This document shows positions 1 to 8,209 of a stretch of DNA of 64,000 bases, piece by piece. The stretch spans positions 62,001 through 126,000 of the forward strand of contig NZ_VHIB01000014.1 of NCBI RefSeq assembly GCF_008087345.1, written 5' to 3'. Position 1 is the first letter of the stretch. Every line of letters begins with the position of its first letter. The DNA is from Nocardioides caldifontis. Its GTDB lineage: Bacteria > Actinomycetota > Actinomycetes > Propionibacteriales > Nocardioidaceae. The notes below the pieces were generated by a model. The model was not told where the DNA came from, ran no database searches, and was given only the letters and a program-made list of their open reading frames with translations. The position numbers and the translations under genes were made by a program.

Positions 1-648
1 GAGCCCGCCGCCCCACACGCTGATGCCGAGCAGGTGCGCCATCTGAGCGTTCACCGCGACGTCGTGATTGAGGTCCCCGGCGGCATGTCCGGTGGTCGCC
101 AGCGGCCACAGCGCCACCACGGACACGACGGCCAGCACAGCGGTGGTCGTCAGGTTCCGCGTGAACATGGTGCCGATAGCGGTGACCGCGGCGAGGGTGG
201 AGCTGAGCAGCATCACGCGCCCTAGCTCGACGTCGGTGAGGAAACTGCCTAGATACTGCATGCCGCCCGGAGCAAGCGGATCGACACCGGCGACGTCGCC
301 GTAGGTGAACACCACGTTGGCGAGTCCACTCCACACCCACAACGATCCGGCAACCGAAGCGACGGCGAGGCCGCGTGCCCGCGTGCCTGTAACCAGGCGC
401 CGAGTGTCGTGACTGCTGGGCGGCAGCACCGTGGCGGTAAGGGTCAGGGCTCCAACAGTCAGTGCGGCGCTAAGGTCGCGGATCGCTCGCGAAATCGGCA
501 ACCCGTACCGCACCGCGTTCCCGGGATCGCTGAGTCCTGTCTCGGCCGGGGGAGCGAGGGCACCGTTCCACCGCAGCAGCAGGACCGCAAGCAGAGGCAC
601 GCCGAGTATCAGCGCGACCGCGTAGAGTCGCGGGAGCACCGTCTTCAC
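1..648 (-). CDS. copD: CopD-family copper resistance membrane protein (N-terminal part, cut by window edge)
   Basis: The reading frame opens with GTG at 648, overlapping the copC stop by four bases (GTGA), and runs open for 216 codons to the window edge, so the C-terminal part is missing. The translation is very hydrophobic, with several membrane segments, including one near residues 8-24 and others in the second half, and ends in a His/Asp-containing stretch (TTGHAAGDLNHDVAVNAQ) typical of CopD-like domains. CopD-family proteins are inner-membrane partners of CopC in copper handling. In Actinobacteria they are often fused to a CtaG-like domain, which cannot be checked here. Translational coupling to copC supports the call. 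Confidence 0.8.
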   Translation of the reverse strand, partial: MKTVLPRLYAVALILGVPLLAVLLLRWNGALAPPAETGLSDPGNAVRYGLPISRAIRDLSAALTVGALTLTATVLPPSSHDTRRLVTGTRARGLAVASVAGSLWVWSGLANVVFTYGDVAGVDPLAPGGMQYLGSFLTDVELGRVMLLSSTLAAVTAIGTMFTRNLTTTAVLAVVSVVALWPLATTGHAAGDLNHDVAVNAQMAHLLGISVWGGGL

Positions 649-1280
649 GGCTCGCGCCGCGCCGACCGGTTCCGCTGCGCCGCGAGGAAGAGGACCACGA
701 CCGCGGCGGGTATCAAGATCAGAGCGCCCACCAAACCCCACAACGAGTCGCTGTTCTCTCCGCTGGCGGACTCACCTGGGGCTGAAGATGGCTGGTCGGC
801 CGACCTGGTCGCCGCATCCGGTGACGGCGTCGAACTTGGTGTCGGTGACGGGGAGGAAGGGCTACGGGTTCCGGCGGTGAACTCGACCGTCCCGGTGACG
901 GGGTGCCCGTCGGCCGACACCACGCGGTATCCGACCACCCAGGCCGTCCGTTCTTCCTCCGCGGCGCCGTCCGGGACTGTCCCAACGACTTGTTGGCCAG
1001 TGACCGCGGTGTCCAACCTCACCGGTTCGTCCTCGCCAATCGTGAGGGAGACCTGAGCGAACTCGGGAGAGATGTTCTCCGTGAAGGTGAGCTGGATCGT
1101 CGTGGGAACCCCCTTCACGCGGGCACCGTCGGCCGGCGCCGAGCTCTCCAAGCCCGTGTGCGCCGACGCTGGCGCCACGCAGAGGGCGACCAACGCGAAA
1201 CCAGTGGCTGCGATAGTCACGAGCGTTGACGTGAGCCGAGCGAAGCGGCGGCGGCCCCAAGGCCGCAGGGCTACCCTCAT
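645..1280 (-). CDS. copC: CopC-domain copper-binding secreted/membrane-anchored protein
   Basis: The protein has 211 residues from ATG 1280. Order: an Arg-rich signal peptide, the cleavage-like motif APASAHTGL (a mature N-terminal His is a Cu(II) ligand in CopC proteins), a CopC beta-barrel core with EFAQVSL and SADGHPVTGTV (the Asp/His of the copper site), a Ser/Pro-rich linker, a C-terminal membrane helix and a basic tail. This is the usual actinobacterial YcnJ/CopC layout. The start overlaps the upstream small membrane gene (ATGA), and the stop overlaps copD. A longer frame exists upstream, but it runs through the preceding gene and lacks a signal peptide. Role: binds copper outside the membrane and passes it to CopD. 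Confidence 0.9.
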   Translation of the reverse strand: MRVALRPWGRRRFARLTSTLVTIAATGFALVALCVAPASAHTGLESSAPADGARVKGVPTTIQLTFTENISPEFAQVSLTIGEDEPVRLDTAVTGQQVVGTVPDGAAEEERTAWVVGYRVVSADGHPVTGTVEFTAGTRSPSSPSPTPSSTPSPDAATRSADQPSSAPGESASGENSDSLWGLVGALILIPAAVVVLFLAAQRNRSARREP

Positions 1281-1627
1281 GACCGGATCTCGCCGATCAG
1301 CCATGTCCCTGCGATGAGGAGACTGATGAGAAGTGCGACCACCGCGCCGAAGACGAGGGGCAACCAAGAGCCGCTCTCCGTGTGCTCGCCCTCGTCCGTG
1401 ACGCCGTTCTCGACGTCGGTCTGGGCAGCGACTCTATCGATGTCCCGAGCCACCTCGCCGTCCGCATCCCCCACCGTATCCGCGGCGGCGTACCTGGAAG
1501 CGTCAACCTGCTGCTCGCCGTGCGCTCTTGTGACTTTGTCAGGGGCAACGTGCGGCGGCTCTTCGACGGGCACCGCCGTCTCCGGGAGCGGGTGGCTGCG
1601 TGCGGACGCAGGGTTCTCCGCCATGGC
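1277..1627 (-). CDS. Small single-pass membrane protein preceding copC
   Basis: This 116-residue protein has an acidic, low-complexity N-terminal 85 residues and one C-terminal membrane helix (LPLVFGAVVALLISLLIAGTW). I chose ATG 1627 because the frame upstream of it is shadow sequence crossing the blaI promoter. It overlaps copC by four bases and is probably the first gene of the operon. A homologous protein of the same plan lies at 28061-28330, also next to copC sequence. No function is known to me; the repeated linkage suggests a CopC/CopD accessory protein. Confidence 0.7.
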   Translation of the reverse strand, partial: AMAENPASARSHPLPETAVPVEEPPHVAPDKVTRAHGEQQVDASRYAAADTVGDADGEVARDIDRVAAQTDVENGVTDEGEHTESGSWLPLVFGAVVALLISLLIAGTWLIGEIRS

Positions 1628-1739
1628 GTTCCTCCTTGGACGACCTGCCGCTGGCCCCTGCGAGAAGTTCCTTGGCGCGAGCTCAGCTTCAATGTGAATG
1701 AGACGATGGCGCTCCGATCGACGGCGCGCCGGGAGCAAT

Positions 1740-1758
1740 CTACTATGTGGGATAGAAC
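1740..1758. promoter_or_regulatory. Candidate BlaI operator, site 1 (divergent promoter)
   Basis: CTACTATGTGGGATAGAAC is an imperfect dyad with 7-bp arms and a 5-bp spacer. It lies 36 bp before the blaI start and 113 bp before the small membrane gene of the copC operon. BlaI/MecI proteins bind short dyads in their own promoters. The same 7+5+7 plan recurs at 3155, 15124 and 28452. Confidence 0.55.
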
Positions 1759-1793
1759 AATCACACGCGGAGTCCGGCGCCGAGGAGGAGCTG

Positions 1794-2168
1794 TTGCGGA
1801 GTCTGGGAGCGCTAGAGGGTGAGATCATGCGGTGCCTGTGGTCCGCGCCGACTTCACGATCCGTTCGTGAGGTCCTCGAGGAGCTGGATCGAGACAAGCC
1901 CCTGGCCTACACCACGGTCATGACCGTGCTGGAGAACCTTCACCGCAAGGGTTTCGTCAGGCGTGAGAAGGCTGGCCGCGCTTTCCGCTATACCTCGACG
2001 GTCACCCGCGAGCAGCACACCGCCGAGTTGATGGGCGGTGTGCTCGCTGGAACGGACGACCCAGGAGCTGCACTTCTGCACTTCGTGCGGCGCATGTCGC
2101 CCGAGGAGCAGAGCGAGTTGCGTGCTGCACTCGAGCGCCTGGGCGAGTCGGGGGGCATAGAGCCGTGA
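1794..2168 (+). CDS. blaI: BlaI/MecI-family transcriptional repressor
   Basis: The protein has 124 residues from TTG 1794, chosen for the GAGGAGG ribosome-binding site seven bases upstream and the normal family length (about 120-130). The winged-helix part (LEGEIMRCLW; AYTTVMTVLENLHRKGFVRR) and the C-terminal dimer helix are both present. BlaI repressors bind promoter dyads as dimers and are cleaved after an M56 membrane sensor is activated. Its stop overlaps the M56 gene (GTGA), the classical pairing. Candidate operators sit in its own promoter and upstream of the thioredoxin/cytochrome-c gene set, suggesting those as targets rather than a beta-lactamase. Confidence 0.88.
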   Translation: MRSLGALEGEIMRCLWSAPTSRSVREVLEELDRDKPLAYTTVMTVLENLHRKGFVRREKAGRAFRYTSTVTREQHTAELMGGVLAGTDDPGAALLHFVRRMSPEEQSELRAALERLGESGGIEP

Positions 2169-3106
2169 TCGCAGCTTCGTTCTTGGCGCTGTTCGTCGTC
2201 ATGGCAATCCTCGGGGGGCGGCTGCTCGACCGTGCTACGTGGCCGACAAGGGCGCCGGCTTTGGGAATCCTCGCCTGGCAGGCTCTGACTGCGGCGGTAG
2301 CGCTTGCAGTGGTACTGACGGGTGTGTCATTGGCTCTCCCGGAGCTCCATCTCAGCGGCAACGTCAGCCAGATGCTGCGGACCTGCCTGATCGAACTGCA
2401 GCACCGATACAGCACGCCGGTTGGCTCAATGCTCGGCGTCGCCGGAGCCTGCCTAGCGCTGGGGGTTTCCGCGCGCCTCCTCCACGCCTGGACGGCGACC
2501 ACGCTTGCCGCAGGTCGACAGCGCCGGCGCCATCTCATCGGCCTGGGGCTCATCGCCGACAGCACTTCGCCCGACGCGGTCGCCTTCGTGGACCATGAGG
2601 AGCCACTGGTGTACTGCCTGCCCGGGCGTAGGCGCAGAGTCGTCGTCACCAGTGGCGCGAAGCGTCTTCTGACTCAACGCCAACTCCGGGGCGTCCTCGC
2701 GCATGAGAGGGTGCATTTGAGAGCGCGTCACCATCTGGCGATCGTTGCCTCGACGGCGTTGAGTCAGGCGTTCTTCGGGCTCGGCGTGTTCCGTACCGCG
2801 GCCGAACGAGTCGTCGAGCTGGTCGAGATGCACGCCGATGACGCCGTGTCAGGGTCGCAGCGTCGTGATCTGGCCTCGGCGCTGTTGAGGCTCTCTGGTG
2901 CGGCTGCCCCCGCGGGCGCGCTCGGTGTCGGCGGCGCTACTGCCGTCGCTCGGATCATTCGTCTGTCTCAACCCCGCGCCCCCCTGCCTTCACAGGCCCG
3001 ATGGCCGATCCTGGCCCTGACGCTCGCGACTGTGGTGATCCCAGTTCTGCTTGCGGTACTGCCGGCTGGCATGGCGGTTGCTGAACACTGCTGCGTAGTC
3101 GCCTGA
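2165..3106 (+). CDS. M56-family membrane metallopeptidase (BlaR1/MecR1-like sensor)
   Basis: The 313-residue protein starts at GTG 2165 inside the blaI stop. It has N-terminal membrane helices and a zinc-peptidase motif, AHERVHLRARHH (HExxH), near residue 180, followed by further hydrophobic segments at the C-terminus. There is no penicillin-binding sensor domain after the last helix, as in the short actinobacterial M56 proteins. By family analogy it cleaves the BlaI repressor in response to an envelope signal. The signal is unknown; the surrounding genes suggest copper or thiol/redox stress. Confidence 0.85.
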   Translation: MIAASFLALFVVMAILGGRLLDRATWPTRAPALGILAWQALTAAVALAVVLTGVSLALPELHLSGNVSQMLRTCLIELQHRYSTPVGSMLGVAGACLALGVSARLLHAWTATTLAAGRQRRRHLIGLGLIADSTSPDAVAFVDHEEPLVYCLPGRRRRVVVTSGAKRLLTQRQLRGVLAHERVHLRARHHLAIVASTALSQAFFGLGVFRTAAERVVELVEMHADDAVSGSQRRDLASALLRLSGAAAPAGALGVGGATAVARIIRLSQPRAPLPSQARWPILALTLATVVIPVLLAVLPAGMAVAEHCCVVA

Positions 3107-3154
3107 CCCGCTGTCCGCCACCGATCGCAGCCTCGGTGCAGAGCGGCGCGTCAA

Positions 3155-3173
3155 CTACTATGCCGTATCGTAG
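3155..3173. promoter_or_regulatory. Candidate BlaI operator, site 2
   Basis: CTACTATGCCGTATCGTAG is an almost perfect dyad (one mismatched pair) with 7-bp arms and a 5-bp spacer, sharing its left arm exactly with site 1. It lies about 100 bp upstream of the TlpA-like start and would control the run of genes from 3276 to about 8195. It is the best-conserved of the four sites. Confidence 0.6.
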
Positions 3174-3275
3174 GTGTCGGCCTCGAACCACGTCCGGCGC
3201 CCGTCTCGAGCAGCCGGTGCACACACGTCCGCATCTGGTCCGGGTCTGGCAGAAACCATGGGAGGAGGATTGAGC

Positions 3276-3989
3276 ATGCCCGGTGGTCCCAATGCCGCGG
3301 AGTCCGATCCACCTCAGCCACGACCTCGGGAAGCCGCAGCCCTCCGAATCCAGCGGCCGTGGTACCGGCGCACGTGGAAGCACGTCGTCACGGTGCTGGT
3401 GTGCAGCGCCCTCGTGGGCCTGATGGCGGGAAAGCTGTACTTGCAGGCGGCCAAAGGAGATGAGTCGGGCATCGCGGCACCTAGCGACACCGCCGGGCAA
3501 GGCCGCGGGGGTGTCGTGGCGGAGTACCCACCGACGCAGCGAGGCGGCAGCGTGGTGGTGGGCGGAACGACCCTGCAGGGAGGCCAAATCTCCACCGATA
3601 AGATGCGCGGCGATGTGGTGGTGGTGAACGTATGGGGGTCGTGGTGCGCTCCCTGCCGAACTGAGGCGCCGATTCTGGCCGACGCCAGCCGCCGTTACCA
3701 ACCCCGAGGAGTCTCCTTCCTAGGCATCAACGTGCGTGACAATGAGGCAGCGGCGAAGGCATTCGAGGACCGCTACTCGATCCGCTACCCAAGCATCGCC
3801 GATTTCGACGGTCGCACCTTGTTAAGCCTCAACGACTATGTTCCTGCCAGCGCCGTCCCGGTGACGGTCATCCTGGACCGCGACGGCCGAGTCGCCGCCC
3901 GAGTGCTCGGCGAACTGCGGCGCGCCACCCTCGACGCGTTGCTCGACACGGTGATCGCCGAACCAGCGAGAGACCTTTCCACCAGCTGA
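3276..3989 (+). CDS. TlpA/ResA-family membrane-anchored thioredoxin
   Basis: The protein has 237 residues from ATG 3276, preceded by GGGAGGAGG. It has one N-terminal membrane anchor (VVTVLVCSALVGLMAGKLY, about residues 37-55) and an extracytoplasmic thioredoxin fold with the redox motif WCAPC near residue 125. The cis-Pro loop region is ASAVPVTVILDRDG. ResA/TlpA/CcmG proteins reduce apocytochrome c cysteines before haem attachment. The downstream ResB and CcsB genes complete a system II cytochrome c biogenesis set. A GTG at 3174 would lengthen it but overlaps the candidate operator and has no signal feature. Confidence 0.9.
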   Translation: MPGGPNAAESDPPQPRPREAAALRIQRPWYRRTWKHVVTVLVCSALVGLMAGKLYLQAAKGDESGIAAPSDTAGQGRGGVVAEYPPTQRGGSVVVGGTTLQGGQISTDKMRGDVVVVNVWGSWCAPCRTEAPILADASRRYQPRGVSFLGINVRDNEAAAKAFEDRYSIRYPSIADFDGRTLLSLNDYVPASAVPVTVILDRDGRVAARVLGELRRATLDALLDTVIAEPARDLSTS

Positions 3990-4015
3990 CCGCCCGACCG
4001 AGGAGATACACAGGC

Positions 4016-4651
4016 ATGGCGAAACGACCTGAGGCCCAGGACCGACGCGCCCGGGCCGCCGCGTTACAGGCGGAGCACAGGCGCGACGAACGCCGCCGCA
4101 CAGTGTTGATCGTCGGCGCATGCGCCGCCGTCGCGGTCGTGATCATCGGAATGGCAGTCATCGCGCTGCTGAACCAGCAGCGGGAACGAGACGAGATTGA
4201 TGCCGCAGCCTCGGAGTCGATCGAAGGAGTCGAGCAGTTCACGGACCTGTCCCGCAACCACGTCGAGACCGCCGTCGACTATCCACAGACGCCCTCAGTC
4301 GGAGGGGACCACAGCTCGGTGTGGGTGAACTGCGGTACGTACACGTCCGCCATCGACCCGATGCAGGCGACACACTCTCTCGAGCACGGGGCAGTGTGGA
4401 TCGGCTACGACCCGAGCCTCGAAGCGGCAGAGGTCGAGAAGCTCGTCGGGATCGCCGAGGCGAACAACTACGTTCTGCTGAGCCCGGTCGAGGACGTACC
4501 GGCGCCGGTGACCGTCAGCGCCTGGGGCAACCAGCTGCAACTGGAAAGCCCCGACGACCCGCGGCTCGAAGTCTTCGTGCAGAAGTACCAGCAGGGAGAA
4601 CAGACGCCGGAGCCCGGCGCCCCCTGCACCGGCGGCAGCGGCGGCATGTGA
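4016..4651 (+). CDS. DUF3105 single-pass membrane protein
   Basis: This 211-residue protein starts at ATG 4016. A charged cytoplasmic N-terminus leads to one membrane helix (about residues 30-54) and an extracytoplasmic DUF3105 domain with VNCGTYTSAIDP and THSLEHGAVWIGYDP. Its biochemical function is not established. In Actinobacteria the family is repeatedly found beside DUF305 proteins and copper or redox genes, as here. It overlaps the DUF305 gene by one base (ATGTGATGG), so the two are probably translated together. Confidence 0.85.
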   Translation: MAKRPEAQDRRARAAALQAEHRRDERRRTVLIVGACAAVAVVIIGMAVIALLNQQRERDEIDAAASESIEGVEQFTDLSRNHVETAVDYPQTPSVGGDHSSVWVNCGTYTSAIDPMQATHSLEHGAVWIGYDPSLEAAEVEKLVGIAEANNYVLLSPVEDVPAPVTVSAWGNQLQLESPDDPRLEVFVQKYQQGEQTPEPGAPCTGGSGGM

Positions 4652-5469
4652 TGGCGAAAACGCGCGCGACTGGCGCCACCGCAGCGGCGCCGGACGCTTC
4701 GGACAAGGAGGCAGAACCGGTCGCGGCGCTTCCGAGATCGCGGATGATAGCGGTCGCCGCTGCCCTCACTGCTGCCGCAGTCGCGCTCGGCGCAGGCGTC
4801 TTCATCGGGATCGCCAGCCACGGCGGCGATTCCAACGCCACGGGCATGGCGGAGCCCGGTTCGCTGGACGTCGGCTTCGCGCGCGACATGCGCGACCACC
4901 ACGCCCAGGCGGTGGAGATGTCGGTCATGGTGCGGGACGCGACCGAGGACCCGGAAGTCCGGACCTTGGCGTTGGACGTGCTGCTCACCCAGCAGCAGCA
5001 ACTCGGCCAGATGTATGGGTGGCTCGCCACGTGGGACGAGCCGCAGGTCGGCTCGGAGCCACCCATGGCTTGGATGACCGATGATGCGGCTGCATCCGCC
5101 AATACGGCCGCCCAAGGCGACGTCGCCTCAAGCGAAGGCGACACGCCCGGCATGGAGGGCATGGAGCACGGTTCTGAGGCGGACGCCGAAACCGAAGGAT
5201 CCGAGGACGTCTCGATGCCCGGGATGGCCACCGCGGCGCAACTGCAGGAGCTCGACCGGTCACGCGGGGTCCGGGCGGAGCGGCTGTACCTGCAGCTGAT
5301 GATCCCGCATCACCGGGCCGGCGTCGCAATGGCAGAGTACGCCGCGGCAAACGCCTCCCAACCTCAGGTACGGCGACTCGCGCAGAGCATCGTCGAAGCG
5401 CAGACCTCGGAACTGAAGGTGTTGCAGTCGATGCTCGACGCCCGCGGTGGACCCGTGCCCGGGGTTTGA
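4651..5469 (+). CDS. DUF305-domain membrane-anchored protein
   Basis: The protein has 272 residues from ATG 4651. One N-terminal membrane helix (about 32-54) is followed by two DUF305 halves. The first has FARDMRDHHAQAVEMS, and the second has LMIPHHRAGVAMAEYA, separated by an acidic, Met/His-containing stretch (GMEGMEHGSE). DUF305 proteins are ferritin-like helical bundles with conserved His and Met residues, often linked to copper or other metals. It sits between DUF3105 and resB in one transcription run. A second DUF305 lipoprotein lies at 54684-55298. Confidence 0.87.
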   Translation: MAKTRATGATAAAPDASDKEAEPVAALPRSRMIAVAAALTAAAVALGAGVFIGIASHGGDSNATGMAEPGSLDVGFARDMRDHHAQAVEMSVMVRDATEDPEVRTLALDVLLTQQQQLGQMYGWLATWDEPQVGSEPPMAWMTDDAAASANTAAQGDVASSEGDTPGMEGMEHGSEADAETEGSEDVSMPGMATAAQLQELDRSRGVRAERLYLQLMIPHHRAGVAMAEYAAANASQPQVRRLAQSIVEAQTSELKVLQSMLDARGGPVPGV

Positions 5470-5491
5470 TCGGCATGCTTCGGAGCTTCCA

Positions 5492-7171
5492 GTGACGAAC
5501 ACCCAACGTCCGGTCACCAGCGGACCGGACCGCAACACCAGTGAGTCGAGCATCGACGGCTGGGGCGCTGCCGGAGGGGCTCCGATCACCACTGGGGTTG
5601 CGCCGCCGCGTGGGGGGTGGGCCTGGAGTCGTTGGGCCTGGCGATCGCTAACCTCGATGCGGACAGCCGTGATCCTCCTGGGCCTACTGGCGCTTGCTGC
5701 TGTGCCCGGCTCGCTGCTGCCTCAACGGAATGTTGCCAGCGACCCGAACGCCGTACTTCAGTTCACTCAGGACAACCCGACGTTGGCGCCGTGGTTGGAC
5801 AGGCTGGGGCTATTCGAGGTGTACGCCTCGCCGTGGTTCGCCGCCATCTACATCCTTCTGCTGGTGTCGATGACCGGCTGCGTCATCCCCCGCTGCCTCC
5901 GCCTCTGGCGAGCGGTACGGGCCGACCCGCCTCCGGCGCCGAGCAGCTTCGTGCGCCTCTCCGAACGTCGAGAGGTGCACGCGGCGCAGTGCCCCTCTGA
6001 GGCACTCCGTGCGATCGCCGCTGATCTGAAGAGCCGGGGATTCCGGGTCCGTACCACCGGCGGCGAGGTGAGGGCCGAACGCGGGTACGCCCGAGAGCTC
6101 GGCAACCTGCTGTTCCACCTCTCTCTCCTCGTGCTCCTGGCCGGCATCGCGCTGGGGCGGCTGTTCGGCTTCGAGGGCCGCGTCGCGCTTGTCGAGGGAG
6201 CCGGGTTCTCGAACGTAGTGTCGCAATACGACGAGTTCTCCCCGCGCGCGCTCACCGACGTTGAGGGGTTGGAGCCGTTCTCCTTCACGCTGAATGATTT
6301 CGAGGCCAGCTTCGAGACCGCAGATGAGAAACGGGGGGAGCCGCGCCAGTTCCGGGCCGAGCTCGAGTACCGCCCGGACGACGGCTCCACATCGAAAGCA
6401 GTCGAGGTGGAGCCGAACCACCCGCTCGATGTCAACGAGACGAAGGTGTTCCTGACCGGTCATGGGTACGCCCCCAAGGTTACGGTCCGCGATGGTCGCG
6501 GGGATGTCGTTTTCACCGGCCCGGTGATCTTCCTGCCCAACGATGCCAGCTACGCCTCCGACGGCGTCGTCAAGGCTCCGGATGCACGGCCGACCGAGCT
6601 GGGCTTCGAAGGTTTCTTCCTCCCGACCGCCGCCGTCGGCGACCGGGGTCCGTACTCAGCCTTCCCGGACGCGCTGAACCCACAGCTCTTCCTCACCGCC
6701 TTCACCGGTGACCTCGGCATGTCGGACGGCCCACCGCAGTCGGTGTACACCCTGGTCAAAGACGACCTACAGCAGGTCCGCGCCGACGGCCGTCCGTTTG
6801 CAAAGGCACTGTCGGTCGGCGACACGATGCGGCTGCCCAACGGAGAAGGGTCATTGACCTTCGACGGCGTCGCCCGGTTCGCGAACTTCCAGATCGCGTA
6901 CGACCCGGGCAAGGAGGTCTCGCTCGTCGCCGCGGCACTGCTGCTGCTCGGAGTGACGACGTCCCTGCTGATCCGACGTCGACGAGTCTGGGTGCGCGTG
7001 GTGGCGTCCGGCCCCGACGGGACGCGCCTCGAAGCCGGCGCGCTGCCTCTGACCCGGAGGGGCGGCATAACGGGGGAGATCGATGCGGTGCTCACCGCTG
7101 TCAGTGATGAACGCGAGAAGTCGTCGGACCGGCCTGACACCGAGCGAGCCGCTGGCCCCGAGAAGGAGTGA
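5492..7171 (+). CDS. resB: ResB-family cytochrome c biogenesis protein
   Basis: The protein has 559 residues from GTG 5492; an upstream GTG at 5447 lies inside the DUF305 gene. It has membrane helices at about residues 54-76, 111-132 and 205-226, a large extracytoplasmic domain, a last helix near 483-502 and an acidic tail. This is the ResB/Ccs1 layout. ResB and CcsB form the system II haem-lyase that attaches haem to c-type cytochromes. It is followed four bases later by ccsB, and the TlpA-like thioredoxin lies upstream in the same run. Confidence 0.9.
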   Translation: MTNTQRPVTSGPDRNTSESSIDGWGAAGGAPITTGVAPPRGGWAWSRWAWRSLTSMRTAVILLGLLALAAVPGSLLPQRNVASDPNAVLQFTQDNPTLAPWLDRLGLFEVYASPWFAAIYILLLVSMTGCVIPRCLRLWRAVRADPPPAPSSFVRLSERREVHAAQCPSEALRAIAADLKSRGFRVRTTGGEVRAERGYARELGNLLFHLSLLVLLAGIALGRLFGFEGRVALVEGAGFSNVVSQYDEFSPRALTDVEGLEPFSFTLNDFEASFETADEKRGEPRQFRAELEYRPDDGSTSKAVEVEPNHPLDVNETKVFLTGHGYAPKVTVRDGRGDVVFTGPVIFLPNDASYASDGVVKAPDARPTELGFEGFFLPTAAVGDRGPYSAFPDALNPQLFLTAFTGDLGMSDGPPQSVYTLVKDDLQQVRADGRPFAKALSVGDTMRLPNGEGSLTFDGVARFANFQIAYDPGKEVSLVAAALLLLGVTTSLLIRRRRVWVRVVASGPDGTRLEAGALPLTRRGGITGEIDAVLTAVSDEREKSSDRPDTERAAGPEKE

Positions 7172-7175
7172 TCAC

Positions 7176-8195
7176 GTGACCCTGCCGTCGATGGAGACGC
7201 TGGCGCAGCTGAGCGACAACCTTGTGTACTCCGCCATCGCGGTGTACGCGCTGGCCATGCTCGCGTACGCCGCCTTGAGCGCACGCCGACCCGAGGCGCA
7301 CCGCCAGCAACCGGCCGCAGCGCCCGCGGTCGAGGCCACGATCGGGGCGCGTGCCGACCCTGGCAGCCGCCGCTCCGTCGGAGCTCCTGGAGAGGAGGCT
7401 CGCGATGCGACCGGACCCGCGCCGCACACTGATGCCTCCGTGAACGCCGTGGACCGGCTCAGCGCGATCGCCGCTGCCTTGACGATCCTCGGATTCCTGC
7501 TTCACCTCAGTGGCGTGGTCGCCCGAGGCTTCGCTGCGGGGCGGGCGCCGTGGGGCAACATGTACGAGTTCGCGGTGGTCGCGGCGCTCGCCGCGGCGGC
7601 GGCATTCCTTGTGTTTCTGCGCCGGGAACCCGTCCGCGCCCTTGGTGTGTGGATCACCGCCATCGTCGTGCTCACCCTCGGGCTGTCCGTCACCGTGCTT
7701 TACACCCCGGCCGGTGCGCTGGTGCCCGTCCTGAACTCGTACTGGCTGGTGATCCACGTTGCCGCGGCCATCACGGCCGGCGGCGTCTTCACCATCGGTG
7801 CGGTCGCCATCTTGCTATACCGCCTTCGACTTCGAGCCGAACGCCGAGGCCCCGCCCACACTGGATATGCCGGCCGCCTGCCGGCCGCCAGCACGCTGAA
7901 CCGGGTGGCACACACTGCCAACCTTTTTGCGTTCCCCATCTGGACCTTCGCAGTGATCGCGGGCGCCATATGGGCCGAGAATTCCTGGGGACGGTATTGG
8001 GGTTGGGACCCGAAGGAGACATGGGCGTTCATCACCTGGGTGTTGTACGCCGCATACCTCCATGCTGAAGCGACGGCGGGATGGCGGGGCACCAAGGCTT
8101 CGTGGTTCGCACTGCTGGGGTACGCCGCCTTCGTGTTCAACTTTTTCGGCGTGAACATGTGGATCTCCGGGCTGCACTCCTACGCCGGCATCTGA
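7176..8195 (+). CDS. ccsB: CcsB/CcsA-family cytochrome c biogenesis (haem-lyase) protein
   Basis: The protein has 339 residues from GTG 7176, with AAGGAG seven bases upstream. It is polytopic, with the tryptophan-rich haem-binding signature WGRYWGWDPKETWAF near residues 270-284. Conserved His residues include the one in YWLVIHVA and the C-terminal SGLHSYAGI. A low-complexity cytoplasmic loop lies at residues 35-90. With ResB it exports haem and ligates it to CxxCH apocytochromes. No c-type cytochrome gene is seen in the window, so the set either duplicates a housekeeping system or serves a cytochrome elsewhere. Confidence 0.92.
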   Translation: MTLPSMETLAQLSDNLVYSAIAVYALAMLAYAALSARRPEAHRQQPAAAPAVEATIGARADPGSRRSVGAPGEEARDATGPAPHTDASVNAVDRLSAIAAALTILGFLLHLSGVVARGFAAGRAPWGNMYEFAVVAALAAAAAFLVFLRREPVRALGVWITAIVVLTLGLSVTVLYTPAGALVPVLNSYWLVIHVAAAITAGGVFTIGAVAILLYRLRLRAERRGPAHTGYAGRLPAASTLNRVAHTANLFAFPIWTFAVIAGAIWAENSWGRYWGWDPKETWAFITWVLYAAYLHAEATAGWRGTKASWFALLGYAAFVFNFFGVNMWISGLHSYAGI

Positions 8196-8209
8196 CCCAG
8201 ACGACGCTG

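Noticed and set aside
4321-4650. N-terminal extension of the DUF305 protein
   Set aside because: The frame is a shadow of the DUF3105 gene; ATG 4651 gives a normal membrane-anchor start.
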